64,000 nucleotides of DNA from Actinomycetes bacterium (lineage in GTDB: Bacteria > Actinomycetota > Actinomycetes > Mycobacteriales > Mycobacteriaceae): positions 4,036-68,035 of the forward strand of contig JAEZKH010000318.1 in the NCBI GenBank assembly GCA_023415515.1, written 5' to 3'. The notes under the pieces are model-generated. The model saw nothing but the letters and a program-made list of their open reading frames with translations. It made no database searches and was not told the origin of the DNA. The position numbers and the translations under genes are program-made. Shown here in pieces: positions 49,711 through 59,260 of the stretch; the stretch's first letter is position 1; every line of letters starts with the position of its first letter.

Positions 49711-50604
49711 ATGGCCTTCATCCCCATCGAGGACGCCGACATCGCCAGGGGTCGCGCTCTTCGCACCGAATTCGCCCGCTTCTGGTCCACCGAGCAGGGC
49801 CAACCGCGCGATGTCTACGACCGGTTCATCAGCGCGACACCGACGGCGGACGGTGTCACCGTCGACGATGTGACCGGTGAACCGGGTGTCTGGGTGCGGC
49901 CCGCGCAGACACGACCGGATGCCGCGGTGCTGTTCGTCCACGGTGGCGGCTATCGGCAGGGAAGCGCGCATGCCTACGTGGGCCTGGTGAGCCAGATCGC
50001 GGTGCGTAGCGGCGTCGCGGTGTTTGCGCTGGAATACCCGCTGGCGCCGGAATCCCAATTGCCGGAGGCGCTCGACCTCGCCGTAGCGACATTGGGACGG
50101 CTCTCCGAAAACCATGCTGCGGTGGCTGTCGTCGGCGATTCCGCCGGTGGCGGTCTATCGCTCGCGACGGTCGCCGAGGCGCACCGGGTCGGTGTCGACG
50201 CGGCCGCCGTCGCGGTGTTCTCCCCGTGGACCGATCTCACCCTCAGCGGACCGAGCATGCGCGAATTCGCCATCGGAGACCCGTTGCTCGACCCGGCATA
50301 TCTTCGCGACTGTGCGATCGACTACCTCGGCTCGGCCGCCCCCGACGATCCGCGGGCGTCTCCGCTGTTCGGCCCCGTCGACGCCCTTCCGCCTGTGTTG
50401 ATCCAAGTCGGTACCGACGAGATATTGCTCGACGACTCGACGCGGTTCGCCGAAGCCGTCGAGAAAGCCGGAGGCACAGTGCAACTGGAAATCTGGCAAG
50501 GCATGCATCACGTCTTTCAGCTCAACGTTGAGGAACTCGCGAGCGCCCGCCGGGCAGTTGACAATGCGGCCGACTTCCTGTCGGCTCACCTGTTCAGCCC
50601 ATAG
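49711..50604 (+). CDS. Alpha/beta hydrolase, HSL-type esterase
   Basis: 297 residues from ATG 49711 (TTGAGGA upstream). The oxyanion motif F-V-H-G-G-G-Y and the nucleophile elbow G-D-S-A-G-G-G define the hormone-sensitive-lipase/acetylhydrolase family; D in GTDEILLDD and H in GMHHVFQ complete the triad. Intracellular esterase of unknown substrate. It is divergent from the arylsulfatase and its end overlaps the convergent amidohydrolase by 11 bp. Confidence 0.9.
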   Translation: MAFIPIEDADIARGRALRTEFARFWSTEQGQPRDVYDRFISATPTADGVTVDDVTGEPGVWVRPAQTRPDAAVLFVHGGGYRQGSAHAYVGLVSQIAVRSGVAVFALEYPLAPESQLPEALDLAVATLGRLSENHAAVAVVGDSAGGGLSLATVAEAHRVGVDAAAVAVFSPWTDLTLSGPSMREFAIGDPLLDPAYLRDCAIDYLGSAAPDDPRASPLFGPVDALPPVLIQVGTDEILLDDSTRFAEAVEKAGGTVQLEIWQGMHHVFQLNVEELASARRAVDNAADFLSAHLFSP

Positions 50605-51838
50605 ACGTCGATCGCGGTGTCCCACGGTGATGACCGCCCGAGGCCCGTACCGGTCGGCGAATCGACAACCCGAGTCCGCTGTCACGCATGACGGTCCGGC
50701 ACTGTTGTGGCGTGTAGTCGAAGTTCTCCAGGTCCTTGATGTAGGACGCGGGTTCGGCCAACCCCTCGACGTGGGGAAAGTCCGATCCCATGATGATGTG
50801 GTCCGCGCCCAAGAGCTCCAGCAGGCTGGCGAGTTCGTCCTCGTAGAACGGCGACACCCAGACATGGCGTTTGAACGTCTCGCGCGGATCCTCCTTGTAG
50901 ACGAACGGAATCTGGCCGTAGGACTTGGTGAGCTTCTCGAAGAGGTGGAACACCCACGCTGAGCCGCTCTCGATGGCAGCCATCCGCAGGTTTGGGAAGC
51001 GCAGGAAAAGGCCGTTGTGCAGATGGTTGGCGAACGTGTCCTGCAACGCATCTCCGGAGAACAACGATCGGAACCCGAGCAGCGCCTGGAAAGACATCAT
51101 GTAGTCGGGTTCGCCCCACGCGGGCATGAACTTCGAATAGTGCGTCTCGCCGGAGTGGTAGCAGACGGTGATGCCCGAGTCGTTGGCCAGCCGCCAGAAA
51201 TCGTCGAACATGGGATCTCCGGGTGCGCGCATCCCGACTTCGGTGGAGATCGGCCCGGGGATCATCACGATGAATCGGGCGTCGCGGTCAAGTGCCCACT
51301 CGAGTTCCGCCACGGCCGCCTCGGGCTTGCACAGTGTGATGTAGGGAGCGGCGAAAATGCGGTCCCGGTAAGAGAATCCCCAGTCTTCGTCCATCCACCG
51401 GTTGAACGCGCGGAAGGTTGCCACGGCGGCGTCGAGATCGGGCAGCAGCGCCTGCTCCATCCCGACACCGAGGGTCGGCAGCATGATGCAGCCCGCCATG
51501 CCCTGCTCGTCCATCAACGCAATACGCGCATCTCTGTCGCGGTAGGCGGCCGGTATCGGTTCCAGGTCACCGAACAGCGCGTTGAGGTCGGCCCCCCGTG
51601 GGTTGCGACCCCGGAAATAGTCGTCCAGCGCACCCGGTTTGCCGACCGGATCGAAGGTCGGGTTGGGGATGAACCTGTTGACCCTGCCGCCAACGATCAG
51701 GCGCTGCTTGCCGTCGATGTCGGCCCATTGGATGCCGCGCTTCTTGTAGGCCGGGTCGATGTGTCGGGTGAACGCGTCGAGCGCTTCGTAGTAGTGGTTG
51801 TCGCAGTCGAAAAAGGTGAATCCCAGTTCGCTCGTCAC
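50594..51838 (-). CDS. Amidohydrolase_2-family protein (metal-dependent hydrolase/decarboxylase type)
   Basis: 414 residues from a GTG with GAGAGGAC upstream. Motifs are F-F-D-C-D-N-H-Y-Y at the start in place of the usual H-x-H, VCYHSGETHYSKF in the middle, RMAAIESGSAWVFHLFEKL, and I-M-G-S-D-F-P-H-V-E-G near the end. It belongs to the ACMSD-like amidohydrolase group that is expanded in mycobacteria next to acyl-CoA dehydrogenase genes. It starts 13 bp after the acyl-CoA dehydrogenase stop, so the two share an operon. The last 25 residues are basic and look poorly conserved. Substrate unknown. Confidence 0.87.
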   Translation of the reverse strand: MTSELGFTFFDCDNHYYEALDAFTRHIDPAYKKRGIQWADIDGKQRLIVGGRVNRFIPNPTFDPVGKPGALDDYFRGRNPRGADLNALFGDLEPIPAAYRDRDARIALMDEQGMAGCIMLPTLGVGMEQALLPDLDAAVATFRAFNRWMDEDWGFSYRDRIFAAPYITLCKPEAAVAELEWALDRDARFIVMIPGPISTEVGMRAPGDPMFDDFWRLANDSGITVCYHSGETHYSKFMPAWGEPDYMMSFQALLGFRSLFSGDALQDTFANHLHNGLFLRFPNLRMAAIESGSAWVFHLFEKLTKSYGQIPFVYKEDPRETFKRHVWVSPFYEDELASLLELLGADHIIMGSDFPHVEGLAEPASYIKDLENFDYTPQQCRTVMRDSGLGLSIRRPVRASGGHHRGTPRSTSMG

Positions 51839-51851
51839 AGCGGCGTCCTCT

Positions 51852-54077
51852 CTATTTGCGTGGTAGGCCGAGAATCATCGAAGCGATGACGGTCAGCTGG
51901 ATCTCGGCTGTCCCTCCGCCGATGAGTTCGGAAGGCATGTCGAAATACGGTCCGATGACGGCGGGATCGGATTGCTCGAGCAGCGCGACGTGACCGGTCA
52001 GGCGCAGCGCCGCCGTCGACGCCCGGCGCAGCAGCATCACCATCGCGTACTTCGCGATGCTGGAGGTCGGCCCCGCCGACCCGCCTTCGACCAGCCGCAG
52101 CGTTTCGCGCAGCACCATCGCTTTGATGGCGGCGGTGTGGGCCTCGACTTCACCGAGCGCGCACAGCGCCGCATCGCGATCGGGGCCTTCGGCGTGCGCG
52201 ATGTGTCGCAGTGCGATCGACCGGTCGATGTGTACGTAATTACCGATCGCGGTGCGTTCCACGGCCATGGTCGCGACCGCCAGATCCCAACCGTCGCCTG
52301 GGTTTCCGACAAGCATGTCGTCGGGCACGAAGACGTCGGTGAGGAAGACCTCGGTGAAGTCGAAGTGTCCGCTGGCCTGCTTGATCGGCTCGATCGTGAT
52401 ACCCGGAGAGCTCATGTCGACCAGGAAGTAACTGATGCCGCGGTGTTTGGGCGCATCAGGATCGCTTCGCGCCAACAGCGCCCCGAACTGGGCCCGGTCC
52501 GCTTGGGAGGTCCATATCTTGTGTCCGTTGACCAGCCACCCGCCGTCGACCTTGCGCGCACGCGTGCCCAGCGAAGCGAGGTCCGACCCCGCGCCTGGCT
52601 CGCTGAACAGTTGGCACCAACGCTGCACTCCCCGCAGCATCGGCCATGCGAACCGTTCACGCTGTGACGGCGTTCCGTGGTCGATGATGGTCGGCAGGAT
52701 CCATTCGGCGATGCCGAGGGAGGGCTTGGTCAAGTCCGGGCGAACGTCGAACTCCTCGTTGATGATGGCCTGCTGCACCGGAGATGCGCCCACCCCCCAT
52801 GGCGCGGGCAGATGCGGTGCGGCCAGGCCGGCTTCGGCGAGCAGGTCCCGCTGCGCACCGGTGGCGAGGCCGGGTGCGCGTCGGTCGTCGGACGGGTGTT
52901 CGTTGCGAAGGCCTCGGGCGCGGTCGAGTACCGCTGCCACCTCGGCCCGGAACCCCAATTCGACGTCGCCGAGGTTCAACGCAGTCGCACGTCTGGTGGT
53001 GCGAGCCAGCTCGCCCACTTCGCGGGCCCACCGCGTCGTCGGGCCGAGGGACGCAGCAAGGCTGATCGCTCGTCGCCAGTAGAGGTGTGTGTCGTGTTCC
53101 CACGTGTAGCCGATCGCGCCGAACATCAGCAGGGCGTCCAGGACGAGATCAGGTCCAGGTGCGACGGCCATCAGGACTGCCGCGCCTGCAGCGAGCCGAT
53201 GTTGTGCGAGGGATTCCGACGAGGCGCGGACCGCGTCCCATGCGGCGGCGGCCGCCATCTCGGTGTGGACGTAGAGGACCGCCGCCTTGTGCTGCAGCGC
53301 CTGGAATGCGCCGACTGGACGCCCGAATTGTTCACGGGTGCGGATGTATTCGGTGGCGGAATCCGCGCAACGGCGTACTGTGCCCGCCGATGCACACGCC
53401 GCGAGGGCCGCCGCGATGCAGCGGGCCCGCTCGGAGTCGATGCCGACCAGCTCGCAATCAGCCGCGAGGGCGTGGTCGTCGAGTGAGAGCACACCCACGT
53501 CCGTCGACAGGTCGGTGCCCTGTTGCCGGTGTACCGAGAGGCTGCGATCCGAGGCGCTGTTGATGTCCAGCACGAACCAGCGGTGCCCGTCGTCGGCTTT
53601 TGCGGCGAGCAGCACAAATCGCGCGGAAGCGATCCCAAGGATCGACGACGAGGCGCCGCGCAGGCGCCAGCCGTCGGGGCAGGCCGTGGCGTGAACGTCG
53701 GACTGGTCGGGCAGCACCGTCGCCGCAGTGGCACCGGCCGCCAACTCGGTGATCAACTGTGTGGCGGGCGGATCCGCCGAGTTCGCCACCGCACTGGTGG
53801 TGACAGTGCTGAGCAGCGGGCCAGGCAGCAGCGCCGCGGCGGCCGTCTCGACGACACACGCCAGGTCGGTGAGCGTTCCGCCCTGACCGCCCACCGCTTC
53901 TGGGAGATGCACGGCGTGGAAACCGTTGGCTGTGAAATCCTCCCACCAGGTCGGCAACTCGCCCGCGGCGATGGAGTCCAGCGCGGCTCTGGTCTTCTCG
54001 ACCGGCGCGTGGCGAGCCGCGAACCGGGCGACCGCCTCGGCGAGATCCTCCTGTTCGCTCGTGATGGCCAGCGGCAT
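51852..54077 (-). CDS. Double-length acyl-CoA dehydrogenase (FadE34-like fusion)
   Basis: 741 residues: two acyl-CoA dehydrogenase units in one chain. The first (about 1-370) has R-T-R-E-Q-F-G-R-P-V-G-A-F-Q at 246-259 and A-I-G-Y-T-W-E-H with E327 as probable catalytic base. The second (about 372-741) has SEPGAGSDLASLGTRA, NGHKIWTSQAD and E-L-I-G-G-G-T-A-E-I-Q. Such fusions in mycobacteria (FadE34 type) act on bulky side-chain CoA esters such as those from sterols. The start is ATG 54077, 5 bp after the upstream amidohydrolase. Two amidohydrolases flank it in one operon. The substrate is not established here. Confidence 0.9.
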   Translation of the reverse strand: MPLAITSEQEDLAEAVARFAARHAPVEKTRAALDSIAAGELPTWWEDFTANGFHAVHLPEAVGGQGGTLTDLACVVETAAAALLPGPLLSTVTTSAVANSADPPATQLITELAAGATAATVLPDQSDVHATACPDGWRLRGASSSILGIASARFVLLAAKADDGHRWFVLDINSASDRSLSVHRQQGTDLSTDVGVLSLDDHALAADCELVGIDSERARCIAAALAACASAGTVRRCADSATEYIRTREQFGRPVGAFQALQHKAAVLYVHTEMAAAAAWDAVRASSESLAQHRLAAGAAVLMAVAPGPDLVLDALLMFGAIGYTWEHDTHLYWRRAISLAASLGPTTRWAREVGELARTTRRATALNLGDVELGFRAEVAAVLDRARGLRNEHPSDDRRAPGLATGAQRDLLAEAGLAAPHLPAPWGVGASPVQQAIINEEFDVRPDLTKPSLGIAEWILPTIIDHGTPSQRERFAWPMLRGVQRWCQLFSEPGAGSDLASLGTRARKVDGGWLVNGHKIWTSQADRAQFGALLARSDPDAPKHRGISYFLVDMSSPGITIEPIKQASGHFDFTEVFLTDVFVPDDMLVGNPGDGWDLAVATMAVERTAIGNYVHIDRSIALRHIAHAEGPDRDAALCALGEVEAHTAAIKAMVLRETLRLVEGGSAGPTSSIAKYAMVMLLRRASTAALRLTGHVALLEQSDPAVIGPYFDMPSELIGGGTAEIQLTVIASMILGLPRK

Positions 54078-54082
54078 CGCTG

Positions 54083-54949
54083 TCAGCTCTTCAGGCCGAG
54101 GATGCGGGCGGCGTTGCCGTAGAGGAACTTCGGCCACACCTCGTCTGACAACGGCACACCGGGCAGCTCGCTGAAGATCCGCTCCAGCGACAAGCCCATC
54201 GGGAAATAGCCTGCGTAGAGCACCTTGTCGGCGCCGCGCGAGTTCGCGTAGTCGATGACGGCCTTCGGGTAGTACTTGGGGGCGAAAGCCGACGTCGAGT
54301 AGTACAGGTTCGGCCACTTCAGCATCAGCTTCACCGCGAGATCTTCCCAGGGTTCGCAACCGTGGCGGGTGACGAAAACCAGGTCCGGGAAATCGAACAT
54401 GACGACGTCGATCCGCGAAACCTCTTGCGGCGCAAAGGGCACACGCGGTCCGGGGACGCCCGCGCAGACGAAGATCGGGATCCCCAGTTCGACGCACGTG
54501 GCGTAGATGGGATACATCTTCGGATCGTCGATCGGAACCTGGGGGAACACCCCGGCAGGAAACACCGAAGTAGCGCGGATGCCGTAGGTCTCGAAGTCGC
54601 GCCGGATCGCTTCGACCGAACCCATGACGTCGTTGGGGTTCCAGATCGCGCCCGATGGGATGAAGCGGTCCGGGTAGGTCTTCAGCGCCACGTCGGCCGA
54701 GTCCTCGCTCACGCCGATCATGGCCTTCTCGATGCCGAACCGGTCCATCTGCTGCAGAACCAAGGACACCGGGTCATCGGTCGGTAGGCCGCTGGGCACG
54801 TCTTTGAACATGTACTCGACCGGGAACTCGAAGCTCTCCTTCGACTCGCGGTCCTTTGTCTGCCTGCGGATGAAGTCGTACTGTGCCGAACCCTCGCGAG
54901 GGAAGCCGATCATGGTGTCGATGACCGGCAGACCGACGGGTCCGGCCAT
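54083..54949 (-). CDS. Amidohydrolase_2-family protein
   Basis: 288 residues from ATG 54949 with GGGAGGA upstream. LPVIDTMIGFPREG at the start, M-D-R-F-G-I-E-K-A-M-I-G-V, V-F-V-T-R-H-G-C-E-P-W and V-L-Y-A-G-Y-F-P-M-G-L are the recognisable amidohydrolase_2 positions, with Y replacing the usual Ser or Thr before the late acidic residue. The first histidine pair of the family is missing (D-T-M in place of H-x-H), so metal binding may be altered. It is the first gene of the operon controlled by the divergent TetR. Confidence 0.82.
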   Translation of the reverse strand: MAGPVGLPVIDTMIGFPREGSAQYDFIRRQTKDRESKESFEFPVEYMFKDVPSGLPTDDPVSLVLQQMDRFGIEKAMIGVSEDSADVALKTYPDRFIPSGAIWNPNDVMGSVEAIRRDFETYGIRATSVFPAGVFPQVPIDDPKMYPIYATCVELGIPIFVCAGVPGPRVPFAPQEVSRIDVVMFDFPDLVFVTRHGCEPWEDLAVKLMLKWPNLYYSTSAFAPKYYPKAVIDYANSRGADKVLYAGYFPMGLSLERIFSELPGVPLSDEVWPKFLYGNAARILGLKS

Positions 54950-54989
54950 GGTGTCCTCCCAACGAGGCTACGGGCGATGGTCGGTCAAT

Positions 54990-55008
54990 AGTGAAACACG
55001 GTTCTACC
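54990..55008. promoter_or_regulatory. TetR operator candidate A
   Basis: A GAAAC-ACG-GTTC core lies 40-60 bp upstream of the amidohydrolase start in the divergent gap. With element B (55056-55072) it gives two dyads of AAC-ACS-GTT form about 64 bp apart, fitting repression of both divergent promoters. Confidence 0.5.
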
Positions 55009-55055
55009 TATGTCAATCACAGGACAGACTTTCTGAGCTAAAATACTGCTCATTG

Positions 55056-55072
55056 CAAGAACACCGTTCTCG
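55056..55072. promoter_or_regulatory. TetR operator candidate B, abutting the TetR start codon
   Basis: AGAAC-ACC-GTTCT (55058-55070) is a perfect inverted repeat around a 3-bp spacer and ends 2 bp before the proposed TetR ATG, so it would allow autorepression. It resembles the KstR-type AAC-NN-GTT operators but has one extra spacer base. Confidence 0.55.
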
Positions 55073-55738
55073 ATGAGGGAGGCAACCGTCACAAGCCGAG
55101 CGGCCGGTCAGACCCAGGCCGACATCGTCGCGTTGGAGGATATGACCAGCGGGCAGTTGGCGCGCCGTGCCAAGATCATCGAGGCGGTGATCGGCCTGAT
55201 CGCCGATGTCGGTGCCGACGCCGTGCAGATGCGTGATGTGGCGCAGCGCTCAGGCGTCGCGCTGGCCACGGTGTACCGGTACTTCAGTTCGAAAGAGCAT
55301 CTGGTGTCCGCTGCGCTCGAAGACTGGCAGAAGCGGTTGACCCGCCGCGTGCTGGCGGGCAGTCGTGCCGCCGAACAGGGGCCGCTGCCGGGAGTTCTGG
55401 ATTATCTGCGGCGCGCCCAGCGCGCCTTCCACCGCAATCCGGAGATGACGGCCCTCATGCTGCAGGCGATGACGTCGACCGACGCGCAGGCCAAGGCGGC
55501 GATCGATCACATGAGCCGCACGAACGCCGACATGTTCGATCGGCTGCTGGAAGGCATTGCGCAGGAGAACATCCCAGACGTGAGCTTCGGCCTCAACGCG
55601 GCGTTGACGAGTGCGCTGACCGCTGTGCTGACCGGAGCGCTGACGCTCGAAGAGGCGCTCAGCCGGGTCGAGTGGGTAGCGCGCACCCTGATCGACGCCG
55701 CGACACACACCGATCAGGCTGAGCTCAAGCCGGAGTAG
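55073..55738 (+). CDS. TetR-family regulator (KstR-like)
   Basis: 221 residues. The HTH reads [22 protein letters not shown] (about 50-71), close in style to KstR; the rest is the helical ligand domain. The first ATG at 55073 has no ribosome site and abuts operator B, so a leaderless message is likely; an internal ATG at 55142 is a weaker alternative. It is divergent from the amidohydrolase-acyl-CoA dehydrogenase operon and probably represses it; the ligand may be an acyl-CoA. The 3' end overlaps mmpL by 14 bp. Confidence 0.88.
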   Translation: MREATVTSRAAGQTQADIVALEDMTSGQLARRAKIIEAVIGLIADVGADAVQMRDVAQRSGVALATVYRYFSSKEHLVSAALEDWQKRLTRRVLAGSRAAEQGPLPGVLDYLRRAQRAFHRNPEMTALMLQAMTSTDAQAKAAIDHMSRTNADMFDRLLEGIAQENIPDVSFGLNAALTSALTAVLTGALTLEEALSRVEWVARTLIDAATHTDQAELKPE

Positions 55739-58610
55739 GTGTCCGCGGTGCCGGCCACGGTGAGGGCACCGGCCGTTCACGGACCCGCATCGGCCACCAG
55801 AACCACTTGCCCATCAGCGCGGCGATGGACGGCGTCATGAACGACCGGATCACCAGCGTGTCGAACAGCAGGCCGAGACCGATCGTGGTGCCCACCTGAC
55901 CGATGACCGTCAGCTCGCTCACCGACATCGAGATCATCGTGAACGCGAACACCAGCCCGGCGGACGTCACCACCGATCCGGTGCCGCCCATCGATCGGAT
56001 GATTCCGGTGCGCAGGCCGGCGTGGATCTCCTCCTTGAAACGCGACACCAGAAGTAGGTTGTAGTCCGCGCCGACGGCCAACAGGATGATGACCGACATG
56101 GCCAGCACCATCCAGTGCAGTTCGATACCGAGCAGGTGCTGCCAGATCAGGACCGACAGGCCGAACGAGGCGCCGAGCGACAGCACCACCGTGCCGACGA
56201 TCACCGCCGACGCCACGATCGCGCGGGTGATCAGCAGCATGATGATGAAGATGAGTGCCAGCGCGGCGACGGCTGCGATGACGAGGTCATAGGTGTTGCC
56301 GTCGGCGAGGTCCTTGTACGTGGCGGCGGTGCCGCCGAGGTAGATCGTCGATCCCTCCAACGGGGTGCCCTTGATCGCCTCCTTGGCCGCCTTCTTGATC
56401 GAGTCGATCCTTGCGATGCCCTCCGGCGACAGCGGATCGCCGTCGTGGCTGATGATGAAGCGGACGGCGTGCCCGTCGGGCGAAAGGAACTGTTCCATAC
56501 CGCGTTTGAAGTCCGGGTTGTCGAAAACCTCAGGCGGAAGATAGAACGAGTCGTCGTTCATCGATGCGTCGAAGGCCTCGCCCATGGCCGACGAGTTGTC
56601 CTGCATCGCGGCCATCTGATCCTGCATGCCCTTCTGCGAGGCGTACATCGTCAGCATCATCGTCTTCATCGTCTTCATGGTCTCGATCATTTCGGGCATC
56701 ATCGCGACCATCTGCGGCATGAGGGAGTCCAGCCGCTCCATCTCCGGGATCAGCTGCTGGATGTCGTCGGTCATGATGTCGACGCCGTCGAGGGCGTCGA
56801 AGATCGCCCTGATGGAGTGACAGACCGGGATGTTGTAGCAGTGCGGTTCCCAATAGAAGTAGTTCCGGATCGGACGGAAGAAGTCGTCGAAATCGGCGAT
56901 GTGGTCCCGCAATTGGGCTACATCGACGGTCATGTCCTTCATCTTCGTCACCATGCTGTGCGTGGTGTCGGCCATCTGTGCGGTGAGGTTCTGCATCCGC
57001 GTCATGGTGTCGATCGTGTTCTGCATCTCGTCGGCCTGCACGAGCATGTCGGCCATCCGGTCCTGCAGGTACTTCTGATTCAACTGCTGTGTGGTGCCCT
57101 GCATGCTGATCTGGAACGGAATCGACGTGTGTTCGATCGGCTTGCCGTCGGGTCGGGTGATCGCCTGCACCCGGGAGATGCCCTCGACGCGGAATATCGC
57201 CTTGGCGATCTTGTCGATCACCAGGAAGTCGGCCGAATTGCGCAGATCATGGTCGCTTTCCACCATGAGTAGTTCGGGGTTCATCCGCGCCGGGGAGAAG
57301 TGCCGGTCGGCGGCCGCGTATCCCTCGTTGGCGGGCAGGTCGGCGGGCAGGTAGTTGCGGTCGTTGTAGTTGGTCATGTACCCGGGCAGGGTGAGCAAAC
57401 CGATGAGCGACAGCGCGATGGTCGCGACCAGGATCGCGCCGGGCCACCGCACGACCAACGCGCCGATTTTGCGCCAACCGCGGGTGCGCATCGCTCGCCT
57501 GGGCTCGAGCGTCCGACCGAACCGGCTGGCAACGGAGATGATCGCCGGGCCGAGCGTGAGGGCGGCGAACACCGTGATGAACATGCCGATCGCCAGCGGG
57601 ACGCCCATTGTCTGGAAGTACGGCAGCCGGGTGAACGACAGGCAGAAAACCGCGCCGGCGATCGTCAACCCAGAGCCGGCCACCACGTGCGCGGTGCCCC
57701 GAAACATCGTGTAGTACGCCTGTTCGCGGTCCTCACCGACCGACCGCGCCTCTTGATATCTGCCGATGAGGAAGATGGCGTAGTCGGTGGCCGCGGCGAT
57801 CGCCAGCGTCACGAGCAGGTTGGTGGCGAATGTGGAGAGACCGATGATCTCGTGATAGCCAAGGAACGCGACGAGGCCGCGCGAGGCCGCCAACTCCAGG
57901 ACGACCATCACCAGAACGATCAGCACCGTCACCAACGACCGGTACACGAGCAACAGCATGATGATGATGACGGTGAACGTCACCGCCTCGATCAGCTGCA
58001 TGCTGCGGTCGCCGGCGATGTGCTGGTCGGCCGCCAGCGCCGCCGGTCCCGTCACGTACGCCTTGACCCCCGGTGGCGGCTGCAGGCCGTCGACGATGCG
58101 CTGGACGGACTCGACCGACTCGTTGGCCAGCGCCTCGCCCTGGTTGCCGGCGAGTTTGACCTGGACGTAGGAGGCTTTTCCGTCGTTGCTCTGTGCACCG
58201 GTGGCGGTGAGTGGATCACTCCAGAAGTCCTGCACCGACTGCACGTGCGCGCGGTCGGCCCGCAGTTTCTCGATCATCTGGTCGTAGAACGCGTGAGCGT
58301 CGTCGCCCAGCCTGTCCTGGCCCTCGAGCACGATCATCACCGAGCTGTCGGAGTCGCCTTCCTTGAACAGCTCGCCGACCTTCTTCATCGAGATCATCGA
58401 CGGCGCGTCGGCGGGGCTCATCGATACGGCGCGCATCTGGCCGACGGTCTCCAACTGGGGGACGACCACGTTGGCCACGGCGATGATCGCGATCCAGCCG
58501 AGGATGATCGGGATCGCGAAGGTGCGGATCAACCGCGGAATCGGCGGGCGCGCCGTGTGTCGTGCGGGAGGGAACGCGTCGGTGGGGGTGTCGGCGACGG
58601 GCGCACTCAT
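55725..58610 (-). CDS. MmpL-family RND transporter
   Basis: 961 residues with the MmpL plan: one N-terminal helix (about 28-50), a porter loop, helices 2-6 (about 210-370, with the [10 protein letters not shown] proton-path motif), a helix near 395-415, a second large loop, and the last five helices (about 775-930, with [10 protein letters not shown]). Asp-Tyr pairs in both motifs match the proton-relay residues. The second loop has a long methionine-rich coiled-coil hairpin (about 520-690), as in the MmpL4/MmpL5 group that works with MmpS in lipid, siderophore or drug export. It is coupled to mmpS by a 4-bp overlap. Cargo unknown. Confidence 0.93.
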   Translation of the reverse strand: MSAPVADTPTDAFPPARHTARPPIPRLIRTFAIPIILGWIAIIAVANVVVPQLETVGQMRAVSMSPADAPSMISMKKVGELFKEGDSDSSVMIVLEGQDRLGDDAHAFYDQMIEKLRADRAHVQSVQDFWSDPLTATGAQSNDGKASYVQVKLAGNQGEALANESVESVQRIVDGLQPPPGVKAYVTGPAALAADQHIAGDRSMQLIEAVTFTVIIIMLLLVYRSLVTVLIVLVMVVLELAASRGLVAFLGYHEIIGLSTFATNLLVTLAIAAATDYAIFLIGRYQEARSVGEDREQAYYTMFRGTAHVVAGSGLTIAGAVFCLSFTRLPYFQTMGVPLAIGMFITVFAALTLGPAIISVASRFGRTLEPRRAMRTRGWRKIGALVVRWPGAILVATIALSLIGLLTLPGYMTNYNDRNYLPADLPANEGYAAADRHFSPARMNPELLMVESDHDLRNSADFLVIDKIAKAIFRVEGISRVQAITRPDGKPIEHTSIPFQISMQGTTQQLNQKYLQDRMADMLVQADEMQNTIDTMTRMQNLTAQMADTTHSMVTKMKDMTVDVAQLRDHIADFDDFFRPIRNYFYWEPHCYNIPVCHSIRAIFDALDGVDIMTDDIQQLIPEMERLDSLMPQMVAMMPEMIETMKTMKTMMLTMYASQKGMQDQMAAMQDNSSAMGEAFDASMNDDSFYLPPEVFDNPDFKRGMEQFLSPDGHAVRFIISHDGDPLSPEGIARIDSIKKAAKEAIKGTPLEGSTIYLGGTAATYKDLADGNTYDLVIAAVAALALIFIIMLLITRAIVASAVIVGTVVLSLGASFGLSVLIWQHLLGIELHWMVLAMSVIILLAVGADYNLLLVSRFKEEIHAGLRTGIIRSMGGTGSVVTSAGLVFAFTMISMSVSELTVIGQVGTTIGLGLLFDTLVIRSFMTPSIAALMGKWFWWPMRVRERPVPSPWPAPRTPTPA

Positions 58611-59050
58611 GCGGACTTCACAAAGCAGAAGGTCTGGGCATTCAAGCCGTCGGACGTCCTTTCGTCTTTGACTTCGTCGTCGACGGTGATCCGGCAGGTG
58701 ATCGAACTGCCGTCACCCTGGGCGACGATGTTCGGCGCGGCCGACGGCGCCGTTGTCTGCAGGGTCAGCGACCACGGCAGCGGTGCGCCGTCGACCCGCT
58801 GGGGTTTGGCGTCCAGGTCGAGATAGTTGATGTCGGCATAGGTTCCGGTGCCGAAGATCTCGTAGCGAACCACCTTGGGATCGAAGGGCTCGGGGTCGTC
58901 GGCGAAGTTGCGTGGCGTCACCGTGACGCCGTCCGCGCCGAAGAACGTGCGGACGCGGCTGACGGTCATGCCGGCGATCACGAGAACCGCGACGATCAAC
59001 AGCGGCAACCATGCTTTTTTCAGGACGGTCAGTGGCGACTTGCCGCTCAT
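58607..59050 (-). CDS. MmpS-family accessory protein
   Basis: 147 residues from ATG 59050 (GGAAGGGA upstream; the frame also has ATGs 10 and 21 codons earlier). Short cytoplasmic tail, one membrane helix (about 12-30: [13 protein letters not shown]), then a small periplasmic beta-sandwich with V-R-Y-E-I-F-G, I-N-Y-L-D and two Cys (I-T-C-R-I, Q-T-F-C-F-V) that could form a disulfide. MmpS proteins assist their partner MmpL, here the overlapping gene. The promoter region holds several dyads for the divergent TetR. Confidence 0.9.
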   Translation of the reverse strand: MSGKSPLTVLKKAWLPLLIVAVLVIAGMTVSRVRTFFGADGVTVTPRNFADDPEPFDPKVVRYEIFGTGTYADINYLDLDAKPQRVDGAPLPWSLTLQTTAPSAAPNIVAQGDGSSITCRITVDDEVKDERTSDGLNAQTFCFVKSA

Positions 59051-59086
59051 CAACCCGTGTCCCTTCCGCCGGCGCGTCATCGGAAA

Positions 59087-59139
59087 CTTATACGGTCGGC
59101 TAAGTATCGACAAGCCGTATGGCTTAGATCACTTAGCTA
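59087..59139. promoter_or_regulatory. Nested inverted repeats in the mmpS-TetR divergent promoter
   Basis: CTTA (59087-59090) and TAAG (59101-59104) flank a 10-bp spacer. AAGCC and GGCTT (59112-59125) flank GTAT. GCTAAGT (59099-59105) pairs with ACTTAGC (59131-59137) around the inner dyad, off centre by half a base pair. Repeated TAAG/CTTA and GCC elements suggest two overlapping TetR dimers. It is the only compact structure in this 210-bp gap. Confidence 0.5.
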
Positions 59140-59260
59140 GAGGTTTTGTTACGTCGGCCACACGGCTGAGTGCAACGGCCGGCGAATCCTGTGAGCGTGT
59201 TTAGGATCGGGATCCACGAACAGGGGGTACGGTCAGCGGCACTGAGCAGAGGGGACGCGT

